From positions 1 through 42,590 of the forward strand of contig JAILRE010000032.1 in assembly GCA_024698505.1 (NCBI GenBank): a stretch of 42,590 nucleotides of DNA, given 5' to 3'. Each line of letters starts with the position of its first letter. Position 1 is the first letter of the stretch. The translations under genes were made by a program, and so were the position numbers. Of the stretch, positions 1 through 8,005 are shown piece by piece. The notes under the pieces are model-generated. The model searched no databases, was not told the DNA's origin, and saw only the letters and a program-made list of their open reading frames with translations. Origin of the DNA: Clostridiales bacterium. Its GTDB lineage: Bacteria > Bacillota > Clostridia > Christensenellales > CAG-138.

Positions 1-138
1 ACCTCCGCTTTTGAGACGCTTCGCGGTTTTCAGCCGAAAAACAAAAGAAAGATCCGGGGATATCGCTGTCCCCGGATCTCTTTTATTCGTTGAGTTTTTC
101 TCGGCTGAAAACCTGCATCTCCTTAAGTGAATGCACCC
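1..138 (+). repeat. Dispersed MITE-like repeat, copy A (right part, cut by window edge)
   Basis: This stretch matches the right half of the complete element at 32059-32318, in the same orientation. It carries the right terminal sequence TCCTTAAGTGAATGCACCC (120-138), the nested inverted repeat GGTTTTCAGCCGA (25-37) / TCGGCTGAAAACC (101-113), and an inner 11-bp hairpin (50-60 with 69-79). The hairpin loop and the following 20 bases differ from the other copy, while the stems are kept. No open reading frame of note lies inside it. It sits beyond the 3' end of the radical SAM gene. Confidence 0.8.
39..80 (-). terminator. Hairpin terminator carried by repeat copy A
   Basis: An 11-bp GC-rich stem (50-60 / 69-79) with an 8-base loop is followed on the minus strand by a T-rich run (TTCTTTTGTTTTT). 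On the plus strand it is followed by CTTTTATT, so it could stop transcription from either side. It is placed to end the minus-strand transcript coming from the radical SAM gene. Confidence 0.55.
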
Positions 139-169
139 TTCAAAGCGAGGCGCTTTTTTCCGTCGGCGT

Positions 170-1243
170 TCAGCCGTTATTCCCGTATACCCGCATGAAT
201 CGCGGGCTGCCGCTCTCATATAGCCTTTTTGCAAGCCCGTCCGCATGCCGTATCAGCGAACGCTCGTGCGCGCACTGCACGGGCGGGACCTTATGCATAT
301 CGCCCGTCATGCTGAAATTGAGGCAGGCGCAGTGGTGGCGGCAGCGCTGTTCTATCGCGCAGCCCTCGCAGGAGGCTTCGGGCTTCTGCGCCTCGAAAAA
401 GATGCGCCTCTGCGCGGCGGCGTCGATACCGCTCCAAACGTCGCCCATTAAATAGCGGGGATCGTTCAGGAACTGGTTGCAGGGATAGATCTTCCCGTCC
501 GGGGCTATCGAAGGCTGCTTCACGCCGAGCCTGCATTCGATGCAGGGGCGGCCGTTGAGATACGAAGCGATCTTCGATTCGAAGTTGAGATACCTTAACG
601 GGCGGGGGGAGTCGAAATGCTTTTCGCAGAGCTCCTCGAGCAGGGCGTACTGGCGGTCGAGCTCCGCCATGTTTTCGTCGTTCCAGTCCGCCTCCGGGCG
701 GTAGTCGATGCAGGTGTTGATCCTTGAAAAGCCCCTGTTGTAGAGCCATTCGACGGTCTCCGCCACGCGGCCGGCGTTCTTCGGAAGGAAGGTCGCCATT
801 ACGACCGCTTCGGGCTGATGCGAAAGGAGCATATCTATCTTGGGCTCGAGCGCTTCGGAAGTTCCCGCGCCGTTTTTGAATACGCGCTGTTCGTCCTGAA
901 GCGGCCCGTCGTGCGACAGGGCGATCATGATATTGTGCTCGTCCGCAAAATCGAGGAAGTCTTCGTCGAGCAGGACGCCGTTCGTCGTCATGCGGTAGGC
1001 GAGCTTCCCGCCGATCTCCCAGTTCTTTTCGGCCGCGTAACGGAGCGTTTTTTCTATGACCTTGCGGCACAATAAAGGTTCCCCGCCGAAGAGCGAGAAA
1101 CCGTTCGTTTTGTGCCCGAACGAGAACAGAAGGTCGCAGGCGGCAAGCGCCGCGGCCTCGTCCATCCTCTCGGGGCCGTGCTTTTCATAGCAGTAGCGGC
1201 AGGCAAGATCGCAGTCAGCCGTAAGATGCAGAGTAAAGTTCAT
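170..1243 (-). CDS. Radical SAM/SPASM domain protein, probable peptide or protein maturase
   Basis: 357 aa. The N-terminus has the radical SAM cluster motif C11-x3-C15-x2-C18 followed by a Gly-rich FSLFGGEPLL segment that fits SAM binding. The C-terminal third is Cys-rich (CIEC, YPCNQF, CEGC, QRCRHHCAC, QCAHE), the pattern of a SPASM/twitch domain holding auxiliary Fe-S clusters. Enzymes of this build usually modify ribosomally made peptides or mature sulfatase-type enzymes. No sulfatase is nearby, but a small protein gene ends only 3 bases upstream of this start. The ATG has no good Shine-Dalgarno of its own, so translation is probably coupled to that gene. The pairing suggests, but does not prove, that the small protein is the substrate. 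It could instead be an anaerobic sulfatase-maturase homologue. Confidence 0.85.
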   Translation of the reverse strand: MNFTLHLTADCDLACRYCYEKHGPERMDEAAALAACDLLFSFGHKTNGFSLFGGEPLLCRKVIEKTLRYAAEKNWEIGGKLAYRMTTNGVLLDEDFLDFADEHNIMIALSHDGPLQDEQRVFKNGAGTSEALEPKIDMLLSHQPEAVVMATFLPKNAGRVAETVEWLYNRGFSRINTCIDYRPEADWNDENMAELDRQYALLEELCEKHFDSPRPLRYLNFESKIASYLNGRPCIECRLGVKQPSIAPDGKIYPCNQFLNDPRYLMGDVWSGIDAAAQRRIFFEAQKPEASCEGCAIEQRCRHHCACLNFSMTGDMHKVPPVQCAHERSLIRHADGLAKRLYESGSPRFMRVYGNNG

Positions 1244-1246
1244 GGC

Positions 1247-1573
1247 TCATTCGCCGACGACTTCCGTCGGCGCGACGACCTTGCCGAGCAGGGGAGGCAT
1301 CTCGTCCGGATCCTCAGCCGGATCTATAAGGCCGGGATCGACTGCAAGTTTCCCCTCGATATCGGGAACGTCGGGCAGATCGGGGGCCGGGCAGGTCTCC
1401 TCCGTCGGGGCGGAGAGCTCGGCGTCGTCCACCGCCATATCGCCGCTTATCCTCGGCCCGCAGCCGACGGCGGAAACCGCGAGGAGCGCGGCGGCGCCTG
1501 CCAGCGCAGCCTTTTTGAAACCGCGCTTGTCGGGGTAACCTGGCTTATAGCCTGTGAGCTTCGTTATCTTCAT
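1247..1573 (-). CDS. Small acidic lipobox-type protein, candidate substrate of the radical SAM enzyme
   Basis: 108 aa, family not recognised. Residues 1-19 are basic and contain GYKPGYP. Residues 20-37 form a hydrophobic Ala/Leu segment ending in SAVGC, which resembles a lipobox, although Ala at -3 is not ideal. The remainder is rich in Asp, Glu and Pro (PDLPDVPDIEG, DPAEDPDEMPP) with one further Cys near residue 61. The start has a strong AAGGAGG. The gene lies 91 bases after recA and 3 bases before the radical SAM gene, so it is almost certainly co-expressed with the latter. It may be a lipoprotein modified by its neighbour, or a precursor peptide with a membrane-type leader. Confidence 0.7.
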   Translation of the reverse strand: MKITKLTGYKPGYPDKRGFKKAALAGAAALLAVSAVGCGPRISGDMAVDDAELSAPTEETCPAPDLPDVPDIEGKLAVDPGLIDPAEDPDEMPPLLGKVVAPTEVVGE

Positions 1574-1664
1574 ATAGTCCTCCTTCCGCGCCGCATAGAT
1601 ATCATTCGCGGGCGCTTCATCTATATAACGAAGAAGCGCACGCGCAGGTTCCGTTCGTTTATGA

Positions 1665-2696
1665 TTATTCTTCCTCGCCGTCCCTGGGGCTGTCCATCTC
1701 GACGATGCACTCCGCAGTGCCCATCATGGCGCGGAGCTTGGACTCGAGCTCGTTGGCGACCTCGGGATTGTCCTTCAGGAACTGCTTCGCGTTCTCGCGG
1801 CCCTGGCCTATGCGCATGTCGCCGTAGGAGAACCACGCGCCAGTCTTGGAAACGAGCTTGTTGCTGACGCCCATATCAAGGAGCGAGCCCTCCCTCGAGA
1901 AGCCCTCGCCGTACATGAGGTCGGCCTCCGCAACGCGGAAGGGCGGGGCTACCTTGTTCTTGACGACCTTCATGCGGACGCGGTTGCCGACGGCCTCGCC
2001 GCCCTGCTTCAGAACGTCCACCTTTCTGACGTCGAGCCTTATCGTGGAGAAGAACTTGAGCGCGCGGCCGCCCGTCGTGGTCTCGGGGTTGCCGAACATG
2101 ACGCCGACCTTCTCGCGAAGCTGGTTGATGAATATTACGCAGCAGTTGGATTTGCCGACTATTCCCGCGAGCTTCCTCAAAGCCTGGCTCATGAGCCTTG
2201 CCTGGAGGCCGACGTGGGAATCGCCCATGTCGCCCTCGAGCTCCGCCTTGGGAACGAGCGCGGCTACGGAGTCGATAACGATTATGTCGACGGCGCCGCT
2301 CCTGACGAGCGTATCGGCGATATCGAGCGCCTGCTCGCCGTTATCCGGCTGGGAAACGAAGAGCGAATTCATCTGAACGCCGAGCTTTGCCGCATATACG
2401 GGATCGAGCGCGTGCTCCGCGTCGATGAATACGGCCATGCCGCCGAGCTTCTGCGCCTCGGCGATCATGTGCAGGGCGAGCGTCGTCTTGCCGGAGGACT
2501 CGGGGCCGTAGATCTCGATTATCCTGCCGCGGGGTATGCCGCCGACGCCGAGCGCGTTATCAAGCTCGATGCAGCCCGTGGGTATAACGGAGACCTGTAT
2601 CTTCTGCGCCGCGTCGCCCATGAGCATTATCGCGCCCTTGCCGAATTCCTTCTCGATCTGCGAGAGAGCAAGATCCAATGCTTTTTCCTTATCCAT
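1665..2696 (-). CDS. recA: Recombinase RecA
   Basis: 343 aa, the usual RecA length. The Walker A motif GPESSGKT is at residues 64-71. The Walker B strand ([17 protein letters not shown]), the [24 protein letters not shown] region and the DNA-binding loop 2 ([17 protein letters not shown]) are all present, and the tail is acidic. RecA forms ATP-dependent filaments on single-stranded DNA for strand exchange and SOS induction. The ATG follows AAAGGAAC. A promoter lies about 60 bases upstream, but no GAAC-N4-GTTC LexA box is visible there. Confidence 0.98.
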   Translation of the reverse strand: MDKEKALDLALSQIEKEFGKGAIMLMGDAAQKIQVSVIPTGCIELDNALGVGGIPRGRIIEIYGPESSGKTTLALHMIAEAQKLGGMAVFIDAEHALDPVYAAKLGVQMNSLFVSQPDNGEQALDIADTLVRSGAVDIIVIDSVAALVPKAELEGDMGDSHVGLQARLMSQALRKLAGIVGKSNCCVIFINQLREKVGVMFGNPETTTGGRALKFFSTIRLDVRKVDVLKQGGEAVGNRVRMKVVKNKVAPPFRVAEADLMYGEGFSREGSLLDMGVSNKLVSKTGAWFSYGDMRIGQGRENAKQFLKDNPEVANELESKLRAMMGTAECIVEMDSPRDGEEE

Positions 2697-2752
2697 ATGT
2701 CAGTTCCTTTCGGATTATAATAAACGGTTTTTCGGGTTTTCGCCCTTCAAAT

Positions 2753-2781
2753 ATTATACCATAAAAACGCGCCGGAAACAA
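2753..2781 (-). promoter_or_regulatory. Promoter of recA
   Basis: On the minus strand, TTGTTT (2776-2781) is separated by exactly 17 bases from TATAAT (2753-2758). It lies between pncC and recA and would start transcription about 50 bases before the recA start codon. Confidence 0.65.
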
Positions 2782-2809
2782 GTTTTAAGCCGGGTTTTCC
2801 GAGGGCTTT

Positions 2810-3322
2810 TTATGCTGAAAGCACAAGCCCAAGCATGAGCTTCAGCGCCTCGTACGCCGCCTGACGGCGTATCACGATGCGCGATCCTTCAAGGCGAAGC
2901 TCCTTCGTGATGGAGCCGTTTTTCGATGCGCCTCCGATAAACACGAGCCCCGCGGGCCTGCCGTATTCGTCCGGTCCGGGGCCGGCAAGCCCCGTCGCGG
3001 AAACTGCTATATCGGAGCCGGAGGTTTCGATCATGCCCTCGGCCATCTCGCGGGCGGTCTCGCGGCTGACGGCGGTATGCGACGAAAGCGTATCGGGGGA
3101 GACGCCGAGCCTCCTTTTTTTAGCGCCGTCCGTATAAGTGACGCAGCCCTCGAGGAACCATGCGGAAACGCCGGGGACCCTCACTATCTCGGAGGAGACG
3201 AGCCCTCCCGTAAGGCTCTCCGCGGCGGAGGCGGTCAAGTGCTTTTCGTTCATGACCGCAGATATCCTTTTGACGAGCTCCGTACAGGCGGAGACGAACT
3301 CGGCTTCGGATGCGAACAGCAT
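2810..3322 (-). CDS. pncC: Nicotinamide-nucleotide amidase (CinA C-terminal domain protein, PncC type)
   Basis: 170 aa consisting only of the CinA C-terminal domain. It shows the family blocks TASAAESLTGGL, VTYTDGAKKRRLGV, SRETAREMAEGM and AVSATGLAGPG. The domain deamidates nicotinamide mononucleotide in pyridine nucleotide recycling. The N-terminal MoeA-like domain of full CinA is absent, as in stand-alone PncC. It follows pgsA by 10 bases and precedes recA; cinA next to recA is a common arrangement in Gram-positive genomes. Confidence 0.9.
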   Translation of the reverse strand: MLFASEAEFVSACTELVKRISAVMNEKHLTASAAESLTGGLVSSEIVRVPGVSAWFLEGCVTYTDGAKKRRLGVSPDTLSSHTAVSRETAREMAEGMIETSGSDIAVSATGLAGPGPDEYGRPAGLVFIGGASKNGSITKELRLEGSRIVIRRQAAYEALKLMLGLVLSA

Positions 3323-3332
3323 ATCCTTTTCC

Positions 3333-3926
3333 TCAGTGTTTGGGGGAGAATATCTCCCTGTTGCGGATCATGTAATCGAGCCCCGACCATATCGTCATAT
3401 GCACGGCGGCGGCAAGCACTATGAAATCGACGGGCACGCCTATAGCACGGAACACGGGGCCGGCGATGAGCACCATAGGCAGGGCTATGCTCTGGAGCGT
3501 GGTCTTTATCTTGCCGAGTATGCCGGCCGCCATGACCTTGCCGTTCGAAGCCGCGACGAGGCGCATGCCGCTGATCAAGAACTCGCGCGCGATTACTATC
3601 ACGGTGAATACCGGCAGAAGGAAATTGCAGATGCTCATAAGATCGCGCCCTATCAGCATTATCATGCAGGCGGCGGTCAGGAGCTTGTCGGCAATGGGAT
3701 CCATCAGCTTCCCGAAATCGGTGACGAGGCCGTACTTCCTCGCGATGCGGCCGTCGAGCGTGTCGGTCACGTAGGCGAGTATGAATATCGCGCCCGCGAT
3801 GATGTACTTGGTCAGTATCTCCGCGCCGAAGAGGCGGAACATCACCCAATCGGGCAGGTAGAAGCAGGCTATGAAGAAGGGTATCGCGATCATCCTCGCG
3901 ACGGTCAGCTTGTTGGGCAGGTTCAT
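3333..3926 (-). CDS. pgsA: CDP-diacylglycerol-glycerol-3-phosphate 3-phosphatidyltransferase
   Basis: 197 aa membrane enzyme that makes phosphatidylglycerol phosphate. The CDP-alcohol phosphatidyltransferase signature D-x2-D-G-x2-A-R-x8-G-x3-D-x3-D is seen in DTLDGRIARKYG followed by GKLMDPIAD. Several hydrophobic helices surround it, beginning with VARMIAIPFFIACFYL. The frame is open further upstream, but the ATG at 3926 is chosen because it has GGAGG seven bases before it and begins with the typical MNLPNKLTVAR. It lies 17 bases after rimO. Confidence 0.95.
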   Translation of the reverse strand: MNLPNKLTVARMIAIPFFIACFYLPDWVMFRLFGAEILTKYIIAGAIFILAYVTDTLDGRIARKYGLVTDFGKLMDPIADKLLTAACMIMLIGRDLMSICNFLLPVFTVIVIAREFLISGMRLVAASNGKVMAAGILGKIKTTLQSIALPMVLIAGPVFRAIGVPVDFIVLAAAVHMTIWSGLDYMIRNREIFSPKH

Positions 3927-3943
3927 GTTTCCCTCCAAAGTGA

Positions 3944-5254
3944 TTATCTTATGAGTTCGGCTTCGAGATCGTAGGTCCCGGCGCCCGTGATGCGGACGAA
4001 TACGTAATCGCCGCACGAGATATCGGCGTCATCGGGCAGCTTCACCTTTATGAAGCCGTCGACCTCCGCCGCCTCGGCATAGGAACGGCAGAAGGCGACG
4101 CCGTCCTCTATCGCGTCCACGAGCGCTTCGTACTCCCTGCCGATACGCGCCCTGTTCGCCGCGAGGGATACCCCCATCTGGCGGCGCATCAGCTTGTTGT
4201 AGCGGCGGGTCTTGACTCTCTCGGGGAGCTGCCCTTCCATTTCGGCGGCGGGAGTGCCGTCCTCGGCGGAATAGGTGAACGCGCCGAGACGGTCGTACGG
4301 ATGCTCGGTCAAAAACGCGAGCAGGCTTTCAAACTGTTCCTCGGTCTCGCCGGGGAAGCCGACGATGACCGTGGTCCTCAGTATGAAATCGGGGGAGACG
4401 CGGCGGATATAGTCCGTGATCTCCCTTATATGCTCGGCGGAACCATGACGGTTCATGGCCGAGAGCAGCTCGGGATCGATATGCTGTATCGGCATATCGA
4501 TGTAGTTGCAGAGCTTCGGCTCCGCGTTGATCGTGTCTATCAGCTCCTCGTCCACCGTGTTGGGGTAGGTGTAGAGAAGCCTTATCCAATGCAGTTTACT
4601 GACTTTGGCGAGCCTTTTGAGAAGCTCTGCCAGCATGGGCTTTCCGTAAAGATCTATGCCGTAAGCGGAGGTGTCCTGCGCTATGACGGTCAGCTCCGTG
4701 ACGCCCCTTTCGGCAAGCTCCTCGGCTTCCTTTACGAGCTGCTCCATGGGATAGCTCACCCTGCCGCCCCTTATAATGGGGATCGCGCAGTAGGTGCAGC
4801 GGTTGTCGCAGCCGTCCGCTATCCTCAAATACGCCCTGTACTGCGGCGTGGTGAGCACGCGCGCGGGGCTTTTTACGCACGGGGTAAGCTCGCCCGTCAG
4901 CCTTTGCTCTATGGCTTCGGCAAGCCCGGCGTGATCCTTCACGCCCCAGATGAGATCCGCCTCGGGAAGCTCGGCTTTAAGCTCGTCATAGTACCTCTCG
5001 GTGAGGCATCCGCAGACGACGAGCAGGCGGCAGTCGCCGTTTTCGCGGTACTTCGCCATCTCGAAAACGGTATCGAGCGAATCCGTCTTGGCGCTCTCTA
5101 TGAAGCCGCAGGTGTTGACGATTATGACCTCCGCGCTTGCGGGATCGTTCACGGGAACGAATCCGCGGGCTTCGAGCTCGCCCAAGATCTCCTCGGAATC
5201 GACGCGGTTTTTGGAACAGCCGAGGGAGACCATACCGACTCTTGCTTTCACCAT
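3944..5254 (-). CDS. rimO: Ribosomal protein S12 methylthiotransferase RimO
   Basis: 436 aa. RimO adds a methylthio group to an aspartate of ribosomal protein S12. The N-terminal methylthiotransferase domain has its three cysteines in SLGCSKNRVDSE, NTCGF and VCGCL. The SLGCSKN form separates RimO from MiaB and MtaB. The radical SAM motif is C149-x3-C153-x2-C156. A C-terminal TRAM-like domain ends the protein. The ATG lies 3 bases after the ftsK stop codon, with GGAGG inside the end of ftsK, so the two genes are translationally linked. Confidence 0.96.
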   Translation of the reverse strand: MVKARVGMVSLGCSKNRVDSEEILGELEARGFVPVNDPASAEVIIVNTCGFIESAKTDSLDTVFEMAKYRENGDCRLLVVCGCLTERYYDELKAELPEADLIWGVKDHAGLAEAIEQRLTGELTPCVKSPARVLTTPQYRAYLRIADGCDNRCTYCAIPIIRGGRVSYPMEQLVKEAEELAERGVTELTVIAQDTSAYGIDLYGKPMLAELLKRLAKVSKLHWIRLLYTYPNTVDEELIDTINAEPKLCNYIDMPIQHIDPELLSAMNRHGSAEHIREITDYIRRVSPDFILRTTVIVGFPGETEEQFESLLAFLTEHPYDRLGAFTYSAEDGTPAAEMEGQLPERVKTRRYNKLMRRQMGVSLAANRARIGREYEALVDAIEDGVAFCRSYAEAAEVDGFIKVKLPDDADISCGDYVFVRITGAGTYDLEAELIR

Positions 5255-5257
5255 GGC

Positions 5258-8002
5258 TTATTCCGCTCCTCCGCCGAACAGCTCCGCATAGCCGGCTTCG
5301 TCGATGAGCACCTTGCGGGGTTTGCTCCCGTCAAAGCCGGAGACCAGCTTCATCTGCTCCATTATGTCTACGAGCCTCGCCGCCCTCGCATAGCCGACTC
5401 TAAGCCTTCGCTGTATCATCGAAATGGAGGCGGAGCCCGAATCCATTACTATCCTTACGGCGTCGGGCAGGAGCTCGTCCTCCTGCTTGCCGTTGCCCTG
5501 ACCGGTGCCGCCGGTCAGCTCGGGTATGGCGTTGAGAACGTTCTCATCCTTTTCGGACTGGTACCCGCTTTCGGTGAAGAACTGCATCACGCTCTCGACC
5601 TCCTCGTCGGAAACGTAGGCGCCCTGCGCCCTCGTGGGCTTTGCCGCGCCGTTGGGGTGGAAGAGCATATCGCCGTGGCCGAGAAGCTTTTCGGCTCCGC
5701 TGGTATCGAGTATGACGCGGGAGTCTATCGCGCTGGAGACAGCGAATGCGATCCTGGAGGGGATGTTCGTCTTGATAAGGCCGGTGATAACGTCCACCGA
5801 GGGGCGCTGTGTGGCGACGATAAGATGTATGCCAGCCGCCCTGCCGAGCTGCGCTATGCGGGTTATGGATTCCTCGACCTCCTTGGCGGAGACCATCATC
5901 AGGTCCGCGAGCTCGTCTATTATGATCATGAGGCGGGGCATGCGGTCCTCGGGCTTTTCCTGAAGGGCGTTGAACCTCGTGAGGTCGCGCGCGTTGACTT
6001 TGCCCATCTTGTTATAGCGCTGTTCCATCTCGTTGCAGGCCCATTTGAGCACTCCGGAGGCCTTCTTGGCGTCGGTGACGACCTGGCAGTAGAGATGCGG
6101 AACGGGCGCGAATATCGAAAGCTCTACGACCTTCGGATCTATCAGTATCATCCTGACCTCGTCGGGCGTGGACTTGTAGAGCGTACTCAATATGATGCTG
6201 TTTATGCAGACGGATTTACCGGAGCCCGTCGCGCCCGCTATAAGCATATGAGGCATCTTCTCAAGATCCGCAATAACGGGTTTGCCGTCTATGCTCTTGC
6301 CGAGCGCGAACGTGAGGGGAGAGGAGGAAGAGGAGAATTCCCTCGTATCCAATACCTCCCTCAGACGGACCATGGCGGTGCTCTTGTTCGGGATCTCTAT
6401 GCCGACCGCGGCCTTGCCGGGTATGGGCGCCTCGATCCTGACTCTGGGCGCGGCAAGCGCGAGCGCTATATCGTTGCTCAGGGCGGTTATCCTGTTGACC
6501 CTGACGCCCTGCGCGGGCTGCAGCTCAAACCTCGTCACGACGGGGCCGACGACGATGTTTACGACCTTGGCGTTGATATTGAAGCTCGCCAGCGTGTCCG
6601 TCAGCAGCTTGCCCTTATCGTAGGGGGAATCGTTCGCAATGGCCTCGCTTCGGTCGGCCTTCTTCAAAAGGGAGAGGGGCGGCTTCTGATAGATCTTGAC
6701 GGCGGGTGGCTTGGCAATCTCCTCAGCGGGAACGGAGATCTGCCCGTCCGCGGGATCGGCCGCTTTGCCCTCTGCGGGAGCTCCCTCGTCGGGGAGGTTC
6801 TCGGCGGCGGGCTTATCTTCCTTATCGTCCGCAGTACCGTAATCGGGCGTGAACTGGTACGTCTCGAAGGGATCGTACTCCTCGATGGGAGGAATGGGCT
6901 CGGGCTCGTCCTTCTTGATGGGGGAGTAGCTTATATCGCCGTACATGGCCGTATCCCTGGGGAGCGAGCCGGAGGTGGGAAGGAAATCGAGCGAGGGCTC
7001 TGTACTGCTGACGGGCGCGGCTTCGCTTATGACGGTGTTGAGATCGGATTCCTCAACGCGCATGCGATTGTGCCTTCTGCGCTTGCCCGTGAAGGTCTCG
7101 GAAAGGGTATCGCCGCCTTCGCCGAGCTTGAGATCCTGCGCTTTGGCGGCAGGAACGTCCGTCGGGGTAAGCTCTTCCGCAGCGGCGGGCCTTCTGCGCC
7201 TAACGGGCGTTTCGTCCTCGCCGACCGTCTCGTTTATGAGCCTTGCCTTGCGGCGATCCTCGATCGCGTCGACCTTGGCGATGACCTTCCTGCCCGCGGA
7301 TCTGATGGAGATCTTCGTCACGAGAAGCAGGAGCACGAGCGCGATCGCCGCAAAGAGCACTATCGCGCCGCTGACGGAGACCAGCTTGCCCAGAGCAAAG
7401 CAGGGAACAGCGGAGAGCAGTCCGCCGCCCCGGCCCTCCATGCCGAGCACGTAGCCGTCGGTCACGTATTCCTTGAAGCCGAGGGGCCCCAATACCGTCG
7501 TGGAAAGATGGATTATGCAGTTGATGCTGAATATCACGAGGAGGCACATCGCGATCGCGCCAGTGCCTACCTGCCGCCTGGGCAGGGCGATCAGCACGAC
7601 GCCTATCGCGATCAGAACTATCGGCATTGCGTACTGGATAACGCCCACCATGCCGAACATGAACGAGACCACGCTCTCGAAGACCGCGGCCGTCCTGCCG
7701 TAGGTGAGTATCGCCATTACGAGCCCGATTGCGATGAGTATGACGCCGACGATCTCGTCAACGCGGTCGGCGGGGAGCTTTTCACGCGGGGCCTTCGCCC
7801 TCGCCGCCGCGGCGCGGGAACGCGAGCCCGCGGTATTTCTCGCGGAAGCAGAGGGACCCGATGACCTGCCTCGGCCCGACGAACGACTGCTTTGGCTCCT
7901 TGAGGAAGCGGGGGGAGTCCGCCTGACGGAAGCGGTAAGCTCCCTCGGCTTTGAGCCGGAGCTCCCCGAGCTCTTTTTCTTCTTTTTCTTGGTATCTGCC
8001 AT
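5258..8002 (-). CDS. ftsK: DNA translocase FtsK/SpoIIIE
   Basis: 914 aa. A Lys/Ser/Arg-rich N-terminus precedes four membrane helices (about residues 80-225). An acidic, Pro-rich linker follows, then the RecA-like motor with Walker A GATGSGKS near 588-595 and Walker B MIIIDELADLMM. The last about 65 residues form the winged-helix gamma domain (RRLRVGYARAARLVDIMEQ) that reads polar DNA motifs. The protein pumps DNA through the division or sporulation septum. Its ATG is 3 bases after the PBP stop, and AAGGAG overlaps the PBP terminal codons. In a spore former it may serve as SpoIIIE. Confidence 0.96.
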   Translation of the reverse strand: MADTKKKKKKSSGSSGSKPRELTASVRRTPPASSRSQSSRSSGRGRSSGPSASARNTAGSRSRAAAARAKAPREKLPADRVDEIVGVILIAIGLVMAILTYGRTAAVFESVVSFMFGMVGVIQYAMPIVLIAIGVVLIALPRRQVGTGAIAMCLLVIFSINCIIHLSTTVLGPLGFKEYVTDGYVLGMEGRGGGLLSAVPCFALGKLVSVSGAIVLFAAIALVLLLLVTKISIRSAGRKVIAKVDAIEDRRKARLINETVGEDETPVRRRRPAAAEELTPTDVPAAKAQDLKLGEGGDTLSETFTGKRRRHNRMRVEESDLNTVISEAAPVSSTEPSLDFLPTSGSLPRDTAMYGDISYSPIKKDEPEPIPPIEEYDPFETYQFTPDYGTADDKEDKPAAENLPDEGAPAEGKAADPADGQISVPAEEIAKPPAVKIYQKPPLSLLKKADRSEAIANDSPYDKGKLLTDTLASFNINAKVVNIVVGPVVTRFELQPAQGVRVNRITALSNDIALALAAPRVRIEAPIPGKAAVGIEIPNKSTAMVRLREVLDTREFSSSSSPLTFALGKSIDGKPVIADLEKMPHMLIAGATGSGKSVCINSIILSTLYKSTPDEVRMILIDPKVVELSIFAPVPHLYCQVVTDAKKASGVLKWACNEMEQRYNKMGKVNARDLTRFNALQEKPEDRMPRLMIIIDELADLMMVSAKEVEESITRIAQLGRAAGIHLIVATQRPSVDVITGLIKTNIPSRIAFAVSSAIDSRVILDTSGAEKLLGHGDMLFHPNGAAKPTRAQGAYVSDEEVESVMQFFTESGYQSEKDENVLNAIPELTGGTGQGNGKQEDELLPDAVRIVMDSGSASISMIQRRLRVGYARAARLVDIMEQMKLVSGFDGSKPRKVLIDEAGYAELFGGGAE

Positions 8003-8005
8003 TTG

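Noticed and set aside
4301-7864. Very long plus-strand open frame (over 1100 codons) opposite ftsK and rimO
   Set aside because: It is the antisense shadow of two clear genes in GC-rich DNA; its translation has no recognisable domain and no ribosome-binding site.
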